Below are positions 16,634-20,931 of a DNA stretch of 20,931 nucleotides, in pieces (the stretch's first letter is position 1; each line of letters opens with the position of its first letter). A program made the position numbers and the translations under genes. The stretch is taken from assembly GCA_050433985.1 (NCBI GenBank), contig JBNPWE010000031.1, forward strand, positions 1-20,931, in the 5' to 3' direction. The notes beneath the pieces were generated by a model. The model had not been told where the DNA came from and made no database searches. It was given only the letters and a program-made list of their open reading frames with translations. Source of the stretch: JACIYW01 sp014359745 (GTDB taxonomy: Bacteria > Pseudomonadota > Alphaproteobacteria > Rhodobacterales > Rhodobacteraceae).

Positions 16634-19249
16634 ATGAACATGGAAAAGTTCACGGAACGCGCGCGTGGGTTCATCCAGGCCGCGCAAACCATCGCCACAC
16701 GCGAAGATCATCAACGCCTTGCGCCCGAGCACCTGCTCAAGGCGCTCATGGATGATGATCAGGGGCTGGCGTCGAACCTGATCAAACGCGCGGGCGGCGA
16801 ACCGGCGCGCGTGGTCGAGGCGGTGGAACTGGCGCTGTCGAAACAGGCCAAGGTGACGGGCGACGCCGGGCAGGTGTATATCGATCCACAAACCGTCAAG
16901 GTGCTGGACGAGGCCGAGAAACTGGCGAAAAAGGCGGGCGACACATTCGTGCCGGTCGAACGTATCCTGACCGCGCTGGCGATCGTGAAATCCAAGGCGC
17001 AAGAGGCTCTGGCGGCGGGCGCGGTTAGCGCGCAGAACCTCAACGCCGCGATCAATGACATCCGCAAGGGCCGCACCGCCGACACGGCATCGGCCGAGGA
17101 AGGCTATGACGCGCTGAAAAAATACGCCCGCGACCTGACCGAGGCCGCGCGCGAGGGCAAGATCGACCCGATCATCGGCCGGGATGAAGAGATCCGCCGC
17201 ACCATGCAGGTTCTGTCGCGCCGGACCAAGAATAACCCGGTTCTGATCGGCGAACCCGGCACCGGGAAAACCGCGATTGCCGAGGGGCTGGCGCTGCGCA
17301 TCGTCAATGGCGACGTGCCCGAAAGCCTGCACAACAAGCGCCTGATGGCGCTGGACATGGGCGCGCTGATTGCCGGCGCGAAATACCGTGGCGAATTCGA
17401 GGAACGGCTGAAGGCCGTGCTTAACGAGATCACGGCGGCGGCGGGCGAGATCATCCTCTTTATCGACGAGATGCATGTGCTGGTGGGCGCCGGTAAATCC
17501 GAAGGCGCGATGGATGCCGCCAACCTGATCAAACCGGCGCTGGCGCGGGGTGAATTGCACTGCGTGGGCGCGACCACGCTGGATGAATACCGAAAATACG
17601 TCGAAAAGGACGCGGCCCTTGCCCGCCGGTTCCAGCCGGTTCTGGTCGAGGAACCGACGGTCGAGGATACGATTTCCATCCTGCGCGGCATCAAGGAAAA
17701 GTATGAGCTGCACCACGGCGTGCGCATCAGCGATTCCGCGCTGGTGGCGGCGGCGACGCTGAGCCACCGCTATATCACCGACCGCTTTCTGCCCGACAAG
17801 GCCATCGACCTGATGGACGAGGCGGCATCGCGCCTGCGTATGGAAGTGGATAGCAAACCCGAAGAACTGGACGCGCTTGACCGCCAGATCCTGCAATTGC
17901 AGATCGAGGGCGAGGCGCTGAAAAAGGAAGACGACGCGGCATCGAAAGACCGGCTGGAAAAGCTGGAAAAAGAGCTGTCGGGCCTACAGGAACGGTCATC
18001 CGAGATGACCGCGCAATGGCAGGCCGAACGCGACCGGCTGAACGCCGCGCGCGACCTGAAGGAACAGCTTGACCGCGCCCGCGCCGAACTGGACGCGGCC
18101 AAACGCGAGGGCAATCTGGCCCGCGCGGGCGAACTGTCTTACGGCGTGATCCCGCAGCTTGAAAAGCAACTGGCCGAGGCCGAGGCGCGCGAGGATGAGG
18201 TGATGGTCGCCGAGGCCGTGCGCCCGGAACAGATCGCGCAGGTTGTCGAACGCTGGACGGGTATTCCCACATCCAAGATGCTGGAGGGCGAGCGCGACAA
18301 GCTTTTGCGCATGGAAGAAGAGCTGGGCAAGCGCGTCATCGGGCAACAGGCCGCGCTGCGGGCGGTGGCCAATGCCGTGCGCCGCGCCCGTGCCGGGCTG
18401 AACGAGGAAAGCCGCCCGCTGGGGTCGTTCCTGTTCCTTGGGCCGACCGGCGTCGGCAAGACCGAACTGACCAAGGCGGTGGCCGAATACCTGTTTGACG
18501 ACGATCAGGCGATGGTGCGCATCGACATGTCGGAATTCATGGAGAAACACTCGGTCGCCCGGCTGATCGGCGCGCCTCCGGGATACGTCGGCTATGACGA
18601 GGGCGGCGTGCTGACCGAGGCGGTGCGGCGCAGGCCCTATCAGGTGCTGCTGTTCGACGAGGTCGAAAAGGCGCATCCGGATGTCTTCAACGTGCTGTTG
18701 CAGGTGCTTGATGACGGGGTGCTGACCGACGGGCACGGACGGCATGTCGATTTCAAGCAGACGCTGATCGTGCTGACCTCGAACCTTGGGTCGCAGGCGC
18801 TGAGCCGTCTGCCCGAAGGCGTCGACGCCGGGCAGGCCAAGGCCGAGGTGATGGAAGCGGTGCGCGCCCATTTCCGGCCCGAGTTCCTGAACCGGCTGGA
18901 TGAAATGGTGATCTTCGACCGGCTCAGCCGTGAGGATATGGTGGGCATCGTCGAGATCCAGCTTGGCCTTCTGGCGCGGCGGCTGGCGGCGCGCAAGATC
19001 ACGCTGGACCTGGATGCGGACGCCCGCAAATGGCTGGCCGATGAAGGCTATGATCCGGTGTTCGGCGCGCGGCCCCTGAAACGGGTGATCCAGCGGTCAT
19101 TGCAGGATCCGCTGGCCGAGATGATCCTGGGCGGCGAGGTTCTGGAAGGGGCGGTGGTGCCGGTCACGGCCGGGGCCGACGGGCTGATCATCGGCACACG
19201 GGTCGCCGCATCGCACCGGGAGCCGCCCGAAAACGCGGTGCTGCACTGA
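16634..19249 (+). CDS. clpB: ClpB, ATP-dependent protein disaggregase
   Basis: Hsp100 chaperone that, with DnaK, threads aggregated proteins through a hexameric ring. It has 871 residues, full length. The N-terminal repeat domain occupies about 1-145. AAA+ module 1 has Walker A GEPGTGKT (206-213) and Walker B FIDE (276-279). The coiled-coil middle domain (about 400-530, rich in Glu/Lys/Leu/Arg), which separates ClpB from ClpA/ClpC, is present. AAA+ module 2 has Walker A GPTGVGKT (603-610) and Walker B LLFDE (to Glu676). The pore motif region RLIGAPPGYVGYDEGG is intact. The ATG at 16634 has AGGAGAG 6 bases ahead. It is monocistronic, with a strong hairpin 6 bases past the stop. The final ~15 residues are loosely conserved. 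Confidence 0.98.
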   Translation: MNMEKFTERARGFIQAAQTIATREDHQRLAPEHLLKALMDDDQGLASNLIKRAGGEPARVVEAVELALSKQAKVTGDAGQVYIDPQTVKVLDEAEKLAKKAGDTFVPVERILTALAIVKSKAQEALAAGAVSAQNLNAAINDIRKGRTADTASAEEGYDALKKYARDLTEAAREGKIDPIIGRDEEIRRTMQVLSRRTKNNPVLIGEPGTGKTAIAEGLALRIVNGDVPESLHNKRLMALDMGALIAGAKYRGEFEERLKAVLNEITAAAGEIILFIDEMHVLVGAGKSEGAMDAANLIKPALARGELHCVGATTLDEYRKYVEKDAALARRFQPVLVEEPTVEDTISILRGIKEKYELHHGVRISDSALVAAATLSHRYITDRFLPDKAIDLMDEAASRLRMEVDSKPEELDALDRQILQLQIEGEALKKEDDAASKDRLEKLEKELSGLQERSSEMTAQWQAERDRLNAARDLKEQLDRARAELDAAKREGNLARAGELSYGVIPQLEKQLAEAEAREDEVMVAEAVRPEQIAQVVERWTGIPTSKMLEGERDKLLRMEEELGKRVIGQQAALRAVANAVRRARAGLNEESRPLGSFLFLGPTGVGKTELTKAVAEYLFDDDQAMVRIDMSEFMEKHSVARLIGAPPGYVGYDEGGVLTEAVRRRPYQVLLFDEVEKAHPDVFNVLLQVLDDGVLTDGHGRHVDFKQTLIVLTSNLGSQALSRLPEGVDAGQAKAEVMEAVRAHFRPEFLNRLDEMVIFDRLSREDMVGIVEIQLGLLARRLAARKITLDLDADARKWLADEGYDPVFGARPLKRVIQRSLQDPLAEMILGGEVLEGAVVPVTAGADGLIIGTRVAASHREPPENAVLH

Positions 19250-19255
19250 GATCAG

Positions 19256-19282
19256 GCAAAGGCGGGTTTGCCCCGCCTTTGC
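19256..19282 (+). terminator. Intrinsic-type hairpin after clpB
   Basis: GCAAAGGCGGG (19256-19266) pairs perfectly with CCCGCCTTTGC (19272-19282) around a TTTGC loop, an 11-bp stem starting 6 bases after the clpB stop. The T-run is short and lies within the 3' arm. It is the most convincing terminator in the window and marks the end of the GC-rich block. Confidence 0.8.
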
Positions 19283-19319
19283 TGCCCCTGATGTGACGGG
19301 GGCGGATGATCGCCGGGAA

Positions 19320-19340
19320 GGTGCGCAATGAATGCGCACC
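19320..19340. repeat. REP-like inverted repeat
   Basis: GGTGCGCA (19320-19327) and TGCGCACC (19333-19340) form a perfect 8-bp stem with a 5-base ATGAA loop, followed by CTACGG. Similar GTAGGGTGCGCA-type palindromes are scattered between genes in many proteobacterial genomes. I only see one copy here, so the repeat status rests on resemblance. Confidence 0.5.
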
Positions 19341-19408
19341 CTACGGTTTCGCCTGATACGGCAGGCGGATTTGATCGTGAGGGTCGATTGGCAGCGCGCG
19401 CCTAAAAA

Positions 19409-19495
19409 CAGGCTTCTGAAAAAGTCAGCCGCGCCTTGGATCGATCACCTCGACAGAAATGGCCGTCAAAAATAGTTTTTTAGCAGTCTGCTAAA
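19409..19495. mobile_element. Possible small mobile-element remnant with imperfect inverted ends
   Basis: CAGGCTTCTGAAAAA (19409-19423) and TTTTTTAGCAGTCTG (19476-19490) are inverted copies agreeing at 12 of 15 positions, around 52 bases without coding capacity. The right arm merges into a perfect 17-base palindrome, TTTAGCAGTCTGCTAAA (19479-19495). A near-copy (15 of 17) lies at 16226-16242. Such AGCAG-n-CTGCT sequences with T-runs resemble end regions of insertion sequences, but no transposase is present. The element sits where base composition changes, so it may mark an island boundary. Confidence 0.3.
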
Positions 19496-19548
19496 GCTCG
19501 ATAAATGAGCCCAGGCACTGGCAATACTCTAAACTATTATATCTAACA

Positions 19549-20715
19549 TCATGATCTTCCGAATATTTTCCGACGGGTTGCGAGCATGTCCGCCACAGCT
19601 TCGAAGTCGTCGATGTCTTTCTCATCATAGGGGTTGAGTCCGTAATGATGTAAAGCATTTAACAAATCTTGTTTTAGACTCACCGGGAAACTTTCATATA
19701 ACATCTGATTGTACCCCTCGAAAAACTTGAGCGAGCGATCCTTAGCTAGTTCGTAAGCACCAGCCGGAATGTCTGAAACCATTTTCTCAGCCACGTCGCT
19801 CCCGAAGTTTTTAATGAACCATGTTGACAGCGTATCAACAACCATAGCTTGTCCAAATTGATATGGAGGTTTCGAGGGATACTCGATAGGCGGAATATCA
19901 AAATCACAATCAAACCTGTTTTTGAAATGTGACAGTAACAGTGACTTGCGAGTAAATTTCTCTGAACCTGGCGCTGATAGTGACCGTAAAGAATCGAATG
20001 CCCTTTCTGGGTAAGCCTGCGCGATAATCTTTGCTGTGCCGACTTCAGTTACGCCTATGACGTACGGTGCTGAAATGAAACCGCAGGCTGAAAAAGCGGG
20101 AAATGTGTTGTTTTTAATAAGAGGTGACGGCTTTCCAAATGCTTCGGGTCATTGATCCATGATCCCGCCGAATGTGAGATAACGACTTTTTGTCACTTTT
20201 GCAGTCAAAATTGCAGCAATTCCCATAAATGACCATGAGGCTGACCGAAGCGAAGTTTCAGCAATGTTTGTCTTTACAATTAGAGGGTTGAATTTCTTGT
20301 AACTTACCTTCTCACGCTCAAAGACACCGCCGAAATCCAACGTCACAATTCGCGTGCCTTTCGGCATAAGCGCTAATGCAGCAAGCGAGTCAAACCCGCC
20401 ACTAAAAGATAGCGTGACGCCGTTTTCGTTCCGACTCCAGCACTCTTCATTTCCGGCAGAGGCCGCAGTTGGTAGGCAAATCGTAAAATCTTGAATTCTA
20501 TGCAGGCATGGTATACTAACAGGAAAGTCAAAATGCACAGAGCGATACTTTCGCGCAGCGAGTGTCGACAATGAGTGAGCAATCAGATCATTCCCAAACT
20601 CGACAGATGAAGGCGCCTCAAATATTACAGACTCTGCAACGCCACCTTGCGTTTCGACTGTTACAGAGAATGAATTTTGGGTAGCTCTTAAGTCAGTGAA
20701 TACTATACCTGTCAT
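19549..20715 (-). pseudogene. PP-loop ATPase-like protein gene interrupted by an in-frame TGA
   Basis: One continuous frame of 388 codons runs from the ATG at 20715 to the TGA at 19551-19549 and is broken only at codon 189 (TGA, 20151-20149). The 188 codons before it, the 101 between it and the next in-frame ATG (19845) and the 98 after that are all in the same frame with no other stop, although this DNA is only mid-40s % GC. The protein shows the PP-loop motif SGGFDS (105-110), then IVTLDFGGVFEREKVS and RYLTFGGIMDQ before the stop, and AFSACGFISAPYVIGVTEVGTAKII after it, a layout like QueC-type or other adenylating PP-loop enzymes. I do not recognise the exact family. An AAGG lies 7 bases ahead of the ATG. 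The codon may be a nonsense mutation, a sequencing error or, less likely, a recoding site. Confidence 0.7.
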
Positions 20716-20930
20716 GCTTTTGCCTTGTTTTTATGCGCCATAAGTCTCTGAGAAATACAGTTCTCAACTGCGTCTGCGCGGGATGATGTTTCATAGATGG
20801 TCCATCAGCTAATACTTCCTCCATTCGACCGCAATGCTAGTGTTCCACGCCTGACATAGGATTCCCAATCGCGCTCTGCGGTGGCATAATCGGCGGATGA
20901 GACGCTCCGACATTTGCCTTTACCTTGGCC
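20712..20930 (-). pseudogene. Partial upstream gene, frame broken by one TGA, running off the window edge
   Basis: Read on the minus strand from 20930, a frame gives 41 codons (ending RRGTLALRSNGGSIS), a TGA at 20807-20805, then 30 more codons (WTIYETSSRADAVENCISQR...) to a TGA at 20714-20712. That last stop overlaps the PP-loop gene's ATG as ATGA, the usual layout of coupled genes. This supports it being the end of an upstream gene with an internal stop, but the stretch is too short to be sure; the true gene could instead end at 20805. I do not recognise the product. Confidence 0.35.
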
Positions 20931-20931
20931 C

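Noticed and set aside
20149..20151. Selenocysteine or pyrrolysine-type recoding at the TGA
   Set aside because: The residue lies in no known redox motif and I see no convincing SECIS-like hairpin directly after it; a nonsense mutation is simpler. Kept only as a remote alternative.
20800..20930. Transposase remnant: the segment DWESYVRRGTLAL resembles the W..Y...L.RRGSL start of IS5-type transposases
   Set aside because: Matching requires a four-residue gap, the similarity then ends, and no transposase core is in the window.

Overview
The window looks like chromosomal DNA of an alphaproteobacterium of the Rhodobacteraceae/Rhodobacterales type. The main evidence is a GC-rich background with strong G/C third positions, the protein content (msrPQ next to a glutamate-synthase-like gene, a Roseobacter-style methyltransferase pair, a 763-residue beta-helix protein, acs followed by adk) and short hairpins between convergent genes. 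This placement is inferred from protein character, not from a marker gene search.

Layout. (a) 1-306 is non-coding and holds a promoter-like signal and a hairpin. (b) 307-3456, minus strand: a membrane-anchored FMN/3Fe-4S glutamate-synthase-domain protein, then msrP and msrQ, tightly packed as one operon; MsrPQ repairs oxidised methionine in periplasmic proteins. (c) 3777-4256, plus strand: a secreted fasciclin-domain protein, divergent from that operon. (d) 4307-6928, minus strand: two methyltransferase-like proteins, one carrying a coiled coil built from a 63-bp tandem repeat. Facing away from them is a plus-strand pectate-lyase-like beta-helix protein (7264-9555). Together these look like a surface polysaccharide locus. 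(e) 9625-11889: a heme-utilisation/PNPOx-like protein (minus) and a SulP-STAS anion transporter (plus). (f) 12250-15390: acetyl-CoA synthetase, adenylate kinase and a single-domain response regulator in one operon. Acs releases AMP and Adk recycles it. The regulator's 3' end overlaps the convergent truA by 43 bp. (g) 16634-19249: clpB with a possible heat-shock promoter and a strong hairpin behind it.

Right end (about 19400-20931). Composition drops to roughly 42-45 % GC in the lines I counted. The region starts with a REP-like hairpin and a palindrome-bearing, possibly IS-derived element. It then holds a minus-strand gene for an unusual PP-loop ATPase-like protein (SGGFDS motif). One reading frame of 388 codons runs from 20715 to 19549 and is interrupted by a single in-frame TGA. 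Just upstream, overlapping its start by 4 bp, is another minus-strand frame that also contains a TGA and leaves the window. This is the part most likely to be horizontally acquired, and the most interesting part of the window. The evidence favours a recently inactivated gene pair of accessory or defence type, but its function is not established.
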